DNA of 64,000 bases. Source: Piscicola geometra (taxonomy: Eukaryota > Annelida > Clitellata > Hirudinida > Piscicolidae). Numbering within the stretch: position 1 is the first letter of the stretch; the number at the start of each line of letters is the position of its first letter. Of this stretch, positions 1 through 19,000 are shown piece by piece. The DNA is taken from assembly GCA_943735955.1 (NCBI GenBank), contig OX030955.1, positions 9,134,647 to 9,198,646 of the forward strand, given 5' to 3'. Made by a program: the position numbers and the translations under genes. The notes beneath the pieces are model-generated. The model was not told the DNA's origin, made no database searches, and saw nothing but the letters and a program-made list of their open reading frames with translations.

Positions 1-576
1 GTTTAAGCAGGGAATGTCTATGGCTCTGATGGCGCCAAAGTGTTCAAATACTTCTTTTATGACCTCTTCATCCGGCTTGTCTTTTTGTGTTTTGCTTGAA
101 AACCACCTGCAAGGCAGGTCTTTTATATTGAGAGTGTCGGGTCTTTCTCCTGGCTTCATTTCATCCATGTCTTCTGCATCTCTGAAGAAAGCATCCCAAT
201 CGTGCTTTGTCGGTTCTTTGCTCTTAAATTCTGATGCTTTTACTTTTAGGCTCTCACTAAATCCACTTAGTTTTATTGTATGACCGTCTAGCTTGAGTAT
301 GTTCTTCTTGACCACTTCTTTATTCTCAAATTCCCCCTCGAACTTCACCATCTCCAGACTGCTCTTAACAATTTTGAGAACAATGAAATGATGGGGTCTG
401 ATGATGGTCTTGAGCTTCTCCATCACTTCCCAGTTTGAAATCGACTTCCCTGGAGTGTTCAAGACGGGAAGTTGAACAGTGATGTTTAATTTGGCGATGG
501 GTTTGAGATAGAGTTTATGCTGGCTAGATAGTTCAACAGCGTCAGATGTATCAGTACAAACATTGAAAGAAGCCAT
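1..576 (-). CDS. AKAP17A: AKAP17A-like splicing regulator, 5' coding part (runs off the left edge)
   Basis: Minus-strand open frame of exactly 192 codons from ATG at 576 to base 1, with no stop. It matches the N-terminal half of AKAP17A (SFRS17A/XE7), a nuclear protein that anchors protein kinase A to splicing-factor compartments and alters splice-site choice. Diagnostic stretches are GKSISNWEVMEKL (about residue 45), the LDGHTIKLSGFSE block, HDWDAFFRDAEDMDE, and GERPDT followed by LPCRWF, then EVFEHFGAIRAIDIP, the start of the RRM-like domain. All lie in family order and spacing. The PKA-anchoring and RS-rich parts would be outside the window. The start is set by family alignment; the upstream sequence is AT-rich noncoding. 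No intron is visible in the 576 bases. It is divergent from the RNF212-like gene, with 375 bp between start codons. Confidence 0.92.
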   Translation of the reverse strand, partial: MASFNVCTDTSDAVELSSQHKLYLKPIAKLNITVQLPVLNTPGKSISNWEVMEKLKTIIRPHHFIVLKIVKSSLEMVKFEGEFENKEVVKKNILKLDGHTIKLSGFSESLKVKASEFKSKEPTKHDWDAFFRDAEDMDEMKPGERPDTLNIKDLPCRWFSSKTQKDKPDEEVIKEVFEHFGAIRAIDIPCLN

Positions 577-951
577 TTTATCTTTTAAAAAATGGAAAAA
601 AATTAAATTCTCAAAAGTTTATAGAAATTGAAAAAATTTACTAGCTCATATTTATTACTAAAAGTTAATAAAAATAGATGCTATTTTCAAAACACTCAGA
701 ATCTAAGCAATGAAATGTGAACTCATAAATACATTTTAATATTTAAAAAAAATAAATTTGAAAATCAAATTAAACTTCAAAAACTTCAATATTTTAATTC
801 AAAAAAATAATTTTTCCAATCTGAGACAACTTATTAAAAATATCTCTAAAGCAGACGACAAGAGCTGTGTCCTATGAAGCTTGTTTAATGTTTAAATGAA
901 TTAATCTTTGAATGAAGAATGTTTAAAATCCATGTTTGGAATTAGATTATT
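577..951. promoter_or_regulatory. Shared intergenic region between divergent AKAP17A-like and RNF212-like genes
   Basis: 375 bp of AT-rich sequence separates the two divergent start codons and must hold both 5' UTRs and promoters unless an upstream noncoding exon exists. I see no clear TATA box or initiator that I would assign to one gene. That it works as a bidirectional promoter is inferred from geometry only. Confidence 0.45.
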
Positions 952-3224
952 ATGGAATGGGTTCATTGTAACTCCTGCTTCCACCAACCTGGAGACAGAC
1001 GCTTTTTTCTGACAAACTGTGGTCACATATTTTGCGAAGCTTGTCGAAAAAATTGTGAGTTCTAAGAAATTGATTTTTATACTAAGATGAACATTAATAT
1101 TTAATTAATTTATTGTTCAAGGGAAAAATGATGAATGCCAAATATGTAAAAACGTCTGCACACTAATAGAGTTGACGAGCAAGGTGATACCAATCTATTC
1201 AAAATCGTTAAATTGTAAATATACATATTTTTATGACTCCCTTCAAAATTGAATCAAACTCATTTTCAAAAGGACATGAAACCAGAAATAAAATTATATT
1301 TCTCAAATCCTGTGAGTCTTGTTTCCAAAATGGCAAAAGAAATTGTGGAAGTACCCCTAGGAAAAGTAATTGGTTATCAAGAGTTCAAGTGCAAACAGTT
1401 GTCCAAGGTTATAGACATTGAGAAACAATTCTAAGATTAAAATTACGCTTTATGGTCTCATTGCCTTCTAAAATTGAGTTTTCATGCCACACTAAAAAAA
1501 TAAATAATAATAATAAAAGACAAATAATAAAAAGCTGCATTAAAATCACTTAGATAATGGAGTTTCAATGGCAACACATGTTAAGAATCTTCAACTACTA
1601 TAGGAATCTCGTAAGTGCCTCTTATCAAATAAGTTATCTTTTGTTTCATAAAATGTAGGGTCATTTCAAGAAGCGAAGCACCATCAGTGGGCGGAGTTAC
1701 GTAGTTATGGGCGGAGCCTAAATGAGTTAAGTTTAGTTAGTTATTAACTCATGGAATTAAATAAACTAAAGCCATTTTTTATTTTAGAAATATTTAATAA
1801 AATAAGATTTAATTCTAATTTTTTAAAATTAGGATTAGAGATAAGCTTAGGATTAGGGTTAGGATTATCGTAAGCGTTAGGATTAATTATTTAAATAATT
1901 TAATTTTTACAAAATAGATATACTATTATACTATAATAGTCTAAATGCCCATAACTGCGTGACTCCGCCCCCCACTGATGGTTTCGCGCTTCATGTAATG
2001 ACGCAAAATTCATTCTATTCAATAGGCTTGCATAAATTAATTCTCTTCACCAATGCAGAATCAAAAGGCAATAAGGTTGGTGGTAATCATACAGAATGCC
2101 CTAATTCGTCTTGTGTTAGCTTCAAGTGCAAACTTTCATATTAATTCCACGACGTTTGTATTGAGAGATATGTACGTCGTGGGATTGGCGCCTCCGTTGC
2201 TATCACCATCATCATCACCGTCATCATCATCACCGTCATCATCATCATCATCACCATCATCATCACCGTCATCATCGTCATCATCACCATCATCATCATC
2301 ATCACCACACATACGGCCAGCGAGGCGCAGCAGTACAAGGAGAAGTTCGAATTGGCGAATGCAGAGGTGGTCTACTGCAGGAAACTGTACGCCTCTCCCT
2401 CCCTGGTCAGTCAGTGTTCCCCTCCCCTCTCCCCCCCTCCCCTCTTCCTCCCCTCCCCTCTTCCTATCCTCCCCTCTTCCCCCCCTCCCCTCTTCTTATC
2501 CTCCCCTCTTCCTATCCTCCCCTCTTTCCCCCCTCCCCTCTTCCCTTCCTCCCTTCTTCCCCTTTCTCCCCTCTTCCCCTCTCCCCTCTTCCCTCCTCCT
2601 CTCTTCCCCTCTCCCCTCTTCCCCTTTCTCCTCTTCCCCTCCTCGTCTCCTTCTTCCCTCCCCTCTTCCCCCCTCCCCTCTTCCCCTTTCTCCTCTTCCC
2701 CTCCTCTTCTCCTTATTCCCTCCCCTCTTCCCCCCTCCCCTCTTCCTCTTTCTCCTCTTTCCTTCCTCTTCTCCTTCTTCCCTCCCCTCTTCCCTTCTTC
2801 CCCTCGCCCCCCTCCTAGAGTGTTTCACTTACCCTTCACTAATGATAATCCAACATGCTAGGATTAATTAATTAATTAAAGTATTATTCATTAAAAAAAG
2901 AAACTTTTACGAAGCGTTTTACATATTCAGAGCTGATTTAAATAAGTATTTGTCACATTTATATCTATGCTTTTTTTTTGTTTTTATGAATATTTATTTT
3001 AGAATATTGAAATAATAAATTTACTATTCATAGAGAAAAGACGCAAGGTACGTTGTTTTCTAAATTTTTTGTGTACAAACAACATCTTGCAAGACACTCG
3101 CATGTGTTAATCTAAATACAAATTGTATTAAGATGGCAAATCATTGATTTAACCATACAATTGTTTTTCGTTTCATTGCAGATTTTCTGGGAATTTCGAT
3201 GAAGGCGGAGGTGAATAAATGACA

Positions 3225-3257
<33 letters not shown>

Positions 3258-5207
3258 ATGAATGGATGGATGGATGGATAAACGGATGGATGGATGGCTG
3301 GGTGGATGGATGGATGGATGGCAGGGTGGATAGATGGATGGATGGATGGATGGCTGGGTGGATGGATGGATGGATGGATGGATGGATGGATGGATGGATG
3401 GATGGATGGATGGATGGATGGATGGATGGGTGGATGGGTGGATGGATGAATAAACTAATGAATGGTCTAATACACTAATAAATAAGCTTCGAATAACCAT
3501 ATAGTTGAACAAAAATTCTCAATCCTATTAAAAACAATGATGATGGTAATGATCACAATAACGATGATGATGATGATTTTCCCAAATACAGACTGTCCAC
3601 CCACCAAGAAGCGACCACACGAACATGAGTTTGTTAACTCCAAAGCGCTATACAAATTTCGAAATTAAAATAGTTTTTCTGTAAATGTAATCAAGTTTTA
3701 GTTGATTTGTTAATTTAACAATTACTGGATCTAAGTACATCTTAGATATGAGACAACTTCATCATTATAACCTCGCAGACACTTTCCCAGGCGGGTAGGG
3801 TCATTTTCCATTTGATCGTTTTTGCAAGAGAATGAGATTCGATATTATATTCATTGATTAAATTTATTAAACTATCATTAAGTGTTGAAACAAACAAAAA
3901 AGACATATTAAAATATCATTAAGTATTGAAACAAACAAAAAAGACATATTAAAATATCATTAAGTATTGAAACAAACAAAAAAGACATATTAAAATATCA
4001 TTAAGTATTGAAACAAACAAAAAAGACATATTAAAATATCATTAAGTATTGAAACAAACAAAAAAGACATATTAAAATATCATTAAGTATTTCCGTCATT
4101 ATAGTATGAAATGTATGTAGTGTACCAATGAAGTGTCTGCGACTAACCACTATGCATCCCCCCTGAAGCCTTCCACCGTCTCCATGGTGACCGACTCTCT
4201 GCAGTCTTTCAAGATCATCACCCCCATTGCAATCAACAACAACTTCCAAAGCCAAAACAACAATAACAACAACTTCCACAACAACAACAACAAGGAGAAT
4301 ACACCAGGCGGCTTTCTCACTCAGTCTCGCAACAACAACAACAGCCACAACATCAACAACCACAACATCAACAACCACAACATCAACAACAACAGCCGTA
4401 ACATCAACAACAACAGCCACAACATCACATCAGCAACAACTGATCGTTGGAAGGTCTTTAAAGCATTCTTAATTACGCCAGAACTAAAGCAAAAACTGCA
4501 ACAACCCCACCAACAACAACCCCACCAACAACAACCCCACCAACAGCCAACAACAACAACCATCAACACTAACAACAACCCCACCAACAACAACCCCACC
4601 AACAACAACATCCATCAACACCAACCCCACCAACAACAACATCCATCAACACCAACCCCACCAACAACAACTCCACCAACAACAACCCCACCAACAACAA
4701 CAACTCCACCAACAACAGCAACCCCACCAACAACAATAACCACCAACAACAACCCCACCAACAACAACCCCTCAACAACAACCCCACCAACAACAACCCC
4801 ACCAACAACAACCCCACTAACAACAATCCCACCACCAACAACAACCACCGCCAACAACAATAACCACCACCAACAACCCCCCAACAACAACAACAACCAA
4901 CACCAATCCCACCAACAACAACCCCACCACCAAAACAAACCCAACCAACAACAACCCCACCAACAACAACCCCCCACCAACAACAACCCCACCAACAACA
5001 ACCCCACCAAAAACAACCCCACCAACAACAACCCCACCAACAACCACCAACAACCACCAACACCAACAGACTCCACAGAACTTGACCAGACAACCACTGC
5101 AACAACTGCCGCCTCAGTTCAGCAACGCAGGACCCTCTCGTCTCTCGATGAGCACCCCTCCAGTCAACGGAAAAATACGTCTGCGCACTTGTTTGCTTCT
5201 TAAATAA
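952..5207 (+). CDS. RNF212: RNF212/ZHP-3-like RING protein (meiotic crossover factor), multi-exon
   Basis: Firm exons: 952-1054, 1122-1183 and 1273 to about 1407, with matching phases and GTGAGT/GTGATA donors. They encode [10 protein letters not shown], a C3HC4 RING with C6, C9, C23, H25, C28, C31, C40 and C43 (C-x2-C, NCGHIFC, CQIC), then a helix ([14 protein letters not shown]) and a short coiled coil ([12 protein letters not shown]). This is the Zip3/ZHP-3/RNF212 family, SUMO/ubiquitin-type E3 ligases that stabilise recombination intermediates on meiotic chromosomes. Tentative further exons: about 2328-2405 ([12 protein letters not shown]), 3181-3209, 3597-3645, about 4116-4230, and a C-terminal piece ending at TAA 5205-5207. 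That piece reads [13 protein letters not shown], like the conserved tail of RNF212 proteins. The tail is in a different frame from the long Gln/Asn/Pro/Thr-rich frame 4133-5203, so an intron or indel inside the CAACAACCCCAC repeat is implied. The family call is strong; the 3' exon structure is not. Confidence 0.78.
1661..2003. mobile_element. MITE (MITE-A) with ~55-bp terminal inverted repeats
   Basis: The left end (1661-1726) reads TCATTTCAAGAAGCG, then CACCATCAGTGGGCGGAG, TTACGTAGTTATGGGC. The reverse complement of 1940-2003 reads TCATTACATGAAGCG, then ACCATCAGT, GGGCGGAGTCACGCAG, TTATGGGC. About 55 bp pair with a few gaps. No coding capacity; the internal part holds AT-rich sequence and telomere-like TTAGGATTAGGGTTAGG (around 1828-1886). 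It lies in an intron of the RNF212-like gene. I cannot assign a superfamily or a clear target-site duplication. The same terminus flanks the large array at 16 kb. Confidence 0.72.
2190..2310. repeat. (CATCAT)n / (TCA)n trinucleotide tract
   Basis: Near-pure CATCAT/CACCAT repeats immediately before a tentative exon of the RNF212-like gene. The Met-rich and Ser-rich frames here are products of the repeat. Confidence 0.85.
2405..2818. repeat. ~410-bp pure polypyrimidine (CCCCTCTTCC)n tract
   Basis: The plus strand is almost only C and T for about 410 bp, built from CCCCTCTTCC-like units of 10-15 bp, with a purine-only complement. Intronic in the RNF212-like gene. Such homopurine-homopyrimidine mirror sequence can form triplex (H-) DNA. 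The Pro/Ser/Leu and Arg/Glu/Gly frames are artefacts. Confidence 0.93.
3226..3445. repeat. (GGAT)n tetranucleotide microsatellite
   Basis: About 220 bp of ATGG repeats with occasional CTGG, GTGG and AACGG variants. Intronic. Confidence 0.93.
3876..4092. repeat. 41-bp tandem repeat, ~5.2 copies
   Basis: The unit starts CATTAAGTATTGAAACAAAC and continues AAAAAAGACATATTAAAATAT; copies are almost identical (the first has AGTGTT instead of AGTATT). Intronic, just upstream of a tentative exon. Confidence 0.93.
4230..5060. repeat. CAACAA / CAACAACCCCAC compound repeat, possibly partly coding
   Basis: About 830 bp of CAA-rich repeats; from 4500 on the unit is CAACAACCCCAC (12 bp). It is open on the plus strand in one frame (Gln-Pro-His, then Thr-Pro, then Asn) because the unit has no stop. 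The minus-strand Val/Leu/Gly/Trp frames are shadows. It may be translated as a low-complexity segment of the RNF212-like protein or be intronic. Confidence 0.85.
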
Positions 5208-6257
5208 GACAAATTGATAAATTAATATTAGTTATATTAATAGAAGTGTTTAAGAGTAGTATTAATGTTGTTTTTTATAGTATTGATTAACTTATGATTA
5301 TTCAACAGCATCTCTTTCTGGCAGTCAAAGAACTCTCAATTCGTAAAGATTTATTAATTATCAATCAATCAATCAATCACTAATAATTTGTATAGCGCCC
5401 TTTACTAAGTGAACAAAATTATTTTACAAATCTTTCAAGATTTACATCAATTTAAATCTATGAAATATGAAAATATTTTACTTCAAAAACAGTTGGAACA
5501 CCTAAAACTTTTAGGATAATGCCAATAAAGAGCTTTAAGCCTAAGCACTCAACACTGCACCATCCACCACACCTCACCTTTGAACCTCACACAGTGGAAA
5601 CTCAGGCGGCTTCACCCCTTCAAGTACCCTACCCTTTTGAAAATCATTTCCAAAGATTAATAATCATTATCAGTACTGATTATTTAGATCTCAAGTCGTG
5701 AAATAATTTTGTTATAACGTCTGCTCCTAGACACGTCCGCCTCGAAAAGTAACAACGGCAGAAACATGCTTTATGAGAGGCTCATGCAGGTTGAGAAGGC
5801 TTTTTATATTGGCTTAATCATTCATTATTTTACTTTTTTTCAAAATTACTTTTAATCGAATTATTCAACTATTTAATGATATTTCACAATGATACTCGCA
5901 TAATTGAGAAACTATTTCACAGCTCGGATGTCCGGTCCAGAGGCGTCCTTAGAATGCCTAAGAATCCAATGAAAATTGCCATTCCATATCCTTGTCTTTT
6001 CTTAATTCTCAACTACTAGGAAGTTGTTTTGAATGTCAAAGCATTATATGTATGCTTCAATGTTTCATCATCTTATCCTGTTATTTACCGAATTGATTGC
6101 TTAATTTCTATTAAATGAAATGAAATCTTTATTGAAAATACAAATAAGCCGAAATGCAAAATTTTAGTTATAATTTACCATTCTTCCACAAAAATACTAA
6201 TAAAAAAATATAATTTTTCTCCCATTATGCGTGAATACTCAATTTTCGCCTTAGTCT
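5208..6257. other. Intergenic stretch between convergent RNF212-like and PFK genes
   Basis: AT-rich. It contains a LINE 3' tail (5346-5415) and otherwise no gene or RNA I can support. The genes on both sides end into it (convergent). Confidence 0.6.
5346..5415 (-). mobile_element. LINE 3'-end remnant
   Basis: Read on the minus strand: GTTCACTTAGTAAAGGGCGC, then TATACAAATTATTAGTGATT and a (GATT)n tail. This is the same 3' end that follows the reverse-transcriptase remnant at 8170-8250, so it is a 5'-truncated copy of that LINE family. Confidence 0.75.
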
Positions 6258-14938
<8,681 letters not shown>

Positions 14939-16002
14939 TTAGGCGCTGATCCAATCTTTGAAGATTGATGTTGAATTCAACCGCAAGTCCTTAGGCTCGT
15001 TGATGGGGGTAGTATAAATTGTTTATCGATTACAAAATTTGACGTTTTCCGTAGGCGGTCAGGGGTTGGGAAAGACTAATCATTTTGATTTGGTATTTTT
15101 TTCGCTAACCACTCGGCCACCCGTTTATAAATTATATAAATTATAAACAATAATATATATTCTTTTTATACTTAACCTATAATATAAATTATATTATATA
15201 CAAAAGATAGGTTCTATATTATTGACACATACCTTTTAAAAAAAGATATATTCTTCAGTTCTAAGTATTTTTTCAAACTTTAAATCAACTACACTTTTTG
15301 GAAAATTCTGAGACCCGAAATAACTAGAAAGAACTTTTGATCTATTCTATCGATCCCATACAACCGCTAAACTATTAAGTATTTACAAAACAAGTATTCA
15401 AAATTTGTAAATAAACACAACGTTACGTCAGTACCCTTTCAGTTAACATTTTTTAAAAATAACTATTTTCATTATTAATTAAAAGAATATTTATTTTGAA
15501 TTTATTTGAATTTTATAAAAAACGTTCTATATCATTACATTTGATAGATTGACTGATCTCTTATCTTGTCAACGATACTTCATCAAAAGTTTTGCTAAAC
15601 TCCTTGATACCTTCTACTGACGGTTTTTAGAGTTTTAAATATCAGAAATTGAAAATCAAAGACAAAAAGTTTATTTGCATACTAATCTTCCAACTCTACA
15701 CCTTCCACTCTGCGCTATACAAATTCATGAATGGTAAAAGGCTGATTGAATCACACAAAATCCGAGTTAAATCAGGGTCTCTGCATGGATTTCTTTGGTA
15801 GTTGGCTTACATCGACGATACAATGCGCATTAACGCAAGTAATAAATCGGCGCTCTGAGAAAACAATCGCTTAAAATAATTGGAACTTTTACTGATCATT
15901 TTAAAATTCTTCCTAGTACTAACATTGAAAATAAAAGACAAATATGACTATGAAAATGTTCACCAGATACAAATAACGTGTTTAAAGAAAGAAAAATGGG
16001 TA
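14939..16002. other. Intergenic, upstream of PFK
   Basis: AT-rich sequence with no exon I can support. The first few hundred bases should hold the PFK promoter and 5' UTR (minus strand), but no core-promoter motif stands out. Confidence 0.5.
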
Positions 16003-16026
16003 ATTTCTAGAAGCGTGGCACCATCA
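16003..16026 (+). mobile_element. MITE-A terminus at left edge of the large array
   Basis: TTTCTAGAAGCGTGGCACCA followed by TCAGTGG. It corresponds to the left end of MITE-A at 1664-1690 (TTTCAAGAAGCGAAGCACCA, TCAGTGG) and runs without a break into the first unit of the 21-bp array. Confidence 0.75.
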
Positions 16027-19000
16027 GTGGATGGGCGGAGATACGTAGTGGATGGGAGGAGATACGTAGTGGATGGGTGGAGATACGTAGTGGATGGGTG
16101 GAGATACGTAGTGGATGGGAGGAGATACGTAGTGGATGGGTGGAGATACGTAGTGGATGGGTGGAGATACGTAGTGGATGGGTGGAGACACGTAGTGGAT
16201 GGATGGAGATACGTAGTGGATGGGTGGAGATACGTAGTGGATGGGTGGAGATACGTAGTGGATGGGAGGAGATACGTAGTGGATGGGTGGAGATACGTAG
16301 TGGATGGGTGGAGATACGTAGTGGATGGGAGGAGATACGTAGTGGATGGGTGGAGATACGTAGTGGATGGGTGGAGATACGTAGTAGATAGGTGGAGATA
16401 CGTAGTGGATGGGTGGAGATACGTAGTGGATGGGTGGAGATACGTAGTGGATGGGTGGAGATACGTAGTGGATGGGTGGAGATACGTAGTGGATGGGAGG
16501 AGATACGTAGTGGATGTGAGGAGATACGTAGTGGATGGGTGGAGATACGTAGTGGATAGGTGGAGATACGTAGTGGATGGGAGGAGATACGTAGTGGATG
16601 GGAGGAGATACGTAGTGGATGGGTGGAGATACGTAGTGGATGGGTGGAGACACGTAGTGGATGGGTGGAGATAGGTAGTGGATGGGAGGAGACACGTAGT
16701 GGATGGGTGGAGATACGTAGTGGATGGGTGGAGATACGTAGTGGATGGGTGGAGATACGTAGTGGATGGGTGGAGAAACGTAGTGAATGGGTGTAGATAC
16801 GTAGTGGATGTGTGGAGATACGTAGTGGATGGGTGGAGATACGTAGTGGATGGGAGGAGATACGTAGTGGATGGGTGGAGACACGTAGTGGATGGGAGGA
16901 GATACGTAGTGGATGGGTGGAGATACGTAGTGGATGGGTGGAGATACGTAGTGGATGGATGAAGATACGTAGTGGATGGGTGGAGATAGGTAGTGGATGG
17001 GAGGAGACACGTAGTGGATGGGTGGAGATACGTAGTGGATGGGTGGAGATACGTAGTGGATGGGTGGAGATACGTAGTGGATGGGTGGAGATACGTAGTG
17101 GATGGGTGTAGATACGTAGTGGATGGGTGGAGATACGTAGTGGATGGGTGGAGATACGTAGTGGATGGGAGGAGATACGTAGTGGATGGGTGTAGATACG
17201 TAGTGGATGGGAGGAGATACGTAGTGGATGGGTGGAGATACGTAGTGGATGGGAGGAGATACGTAGTGGATGGGTGGAGATACGTAGTGGATGGGTGGAG
17301 ATACGTAGTGGATGGGTGGAGATACGTAGTGGATGGGAGGAGATACGTAGTGGATGGGTGGAGATACGTAGTGGATGGGTGGAGATACGTAGTGGATGGG
17401 TGGAGATACGTAGTGGATGGATGGAGATACGTAGTGGATGGGTGGAGATACGTAGTGGATGGGTGGAGATACGTAGTGGATGGGTGGAGATACGTAGTGG
17501 ATGGATGGAGATACGTAGTGGATGGGAGGAGATACGTAGTGGATGGATGGAGATACGTAGTGGATGGGAGGAGATACGTAGTGGATGGGTGGAGATACGT
17601 AGTGGATGGGTGGAGATACGTAGTGGATGGGTGGAGATACGTAGTGGATGGGTGGAGATACGTAGTGGATGGGAGGAGATACGTAGTGGATGGGTGGAGA
17701 TACGTAGTGGATGGGAGGAGATACGTAGTGGATGGGTGGAGATACGTAGTGGATGGGTGGAGATACGTAGTGGATGGGTGGAGATACGTAGTGGATGGGA
17801 GGAGATACGTAGTGGATGGGTGGAGATACGTAGTGGATGGGTGGAGATACGTAGTGGATGGGAGGAGATACGTAGTGGATGGGTGGAGATACGTAGTGGA
17901 TGGGAGGAGATACGTAGTGGATGGGTGGAGATACGTAGTGGATGGGAGGAGATACGTAGTGGATGGGTGGAGATACGTAGTGGATGGGAGGAGATACGTA
18001 GTGGATGGGAGGAGATACGTAGTGGATGGGTGGAGATACGTAGTGGATGGGAGGAGATACGTAGTGGATGGGTGGAGATACGTAGTGGATGGGTGGAGAT
18101 ACGTAGTGGATGGGTGGAGATACGTAGTGGATGGGTGGAGATACGTAGTGGATGGGTGGAGATACGTAGTGGATGGGAGGAGATACGTAGTGGATGGGTG
18201 GAGATACGTAGTGGATAGGAGGAGATACGTAGTGGATGGGAGGAGATACGTAGTGGATGGGCGGAGATACGTAGTGGATGGGTGGAGATACGTAGTGGAT
18301 GGGTGGAGATACGTAGTGGATGGGTGGAGATACGTAGTGGATGGGAGGAGATACGTAGTGGATGGGTGGAGATACGTAGTGGATGGGTGGAGATACGTAG
18401 TGGATGGGTGGAGATACGTAGTGGATGGGTGGAGATACGTAGTGGATGGGAGGAGATACGTAGTGGATGGGTGGAGATACGTAGTGGATGGGAGGAGATA
18501 CGTAGTGGATGGGAGGAGATACGTAGTGGATGGGTGGAGATACGTAGTGGATGGGAGGAGATACGTAGTGGATGGGAGGAGATACGTAGTGGATGGGTGG
18601 AGATACGTAGTGGATGGGAGGAGATACGTAGTGGATGGGTGGAGATACGTAGTGGATGGGAAGAGATACGTAGTGGATGGGAGGAGATACGTAGTGGATG
18701 GGAGGAGATACGTAGTGGATGGGTGGAGATACGTAGTGGATGGGTGGAGATACGTAGTGGATGGATGGAGATACGTAGTGGATGGGAGGAGATACGTAGT
18801 GGATGGGTGGAGATACGTAGTGGATGGGTGGAGATACGTAGTGGATGGGTGGAGATACTTAGTGGATGGGTGGAGATACGTAGTGGATGGGTGGAGATAC
18901 GTAGTGGATGGGTGGAGACACGTAGTGGATGGGTGGAGATACGTAGTGGATGGGTGGAGATACGTAGTGGATGGGTGGAGATACGTAGTGGATGGATGGA

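Noticed and set aside
1249..1434. Independent 61-aa gene
   Set aside because: Its bases are exon 3 of the RNF212-like gene, joined in phase to the RING exons.
1828..1886. Interstitial telomere array
   Set aside because: Only a few degenerate TTAGGATTAGGGTTAGG units inside MITE-A; too short and imperfect to call telomeric.
4569..5105. Minus-strand Gly/Cys/Trp/Val/Leu-rich frames
   Set aside because: Reverse complement of the CAACAACCCCAC repeat; no independent coding signal.
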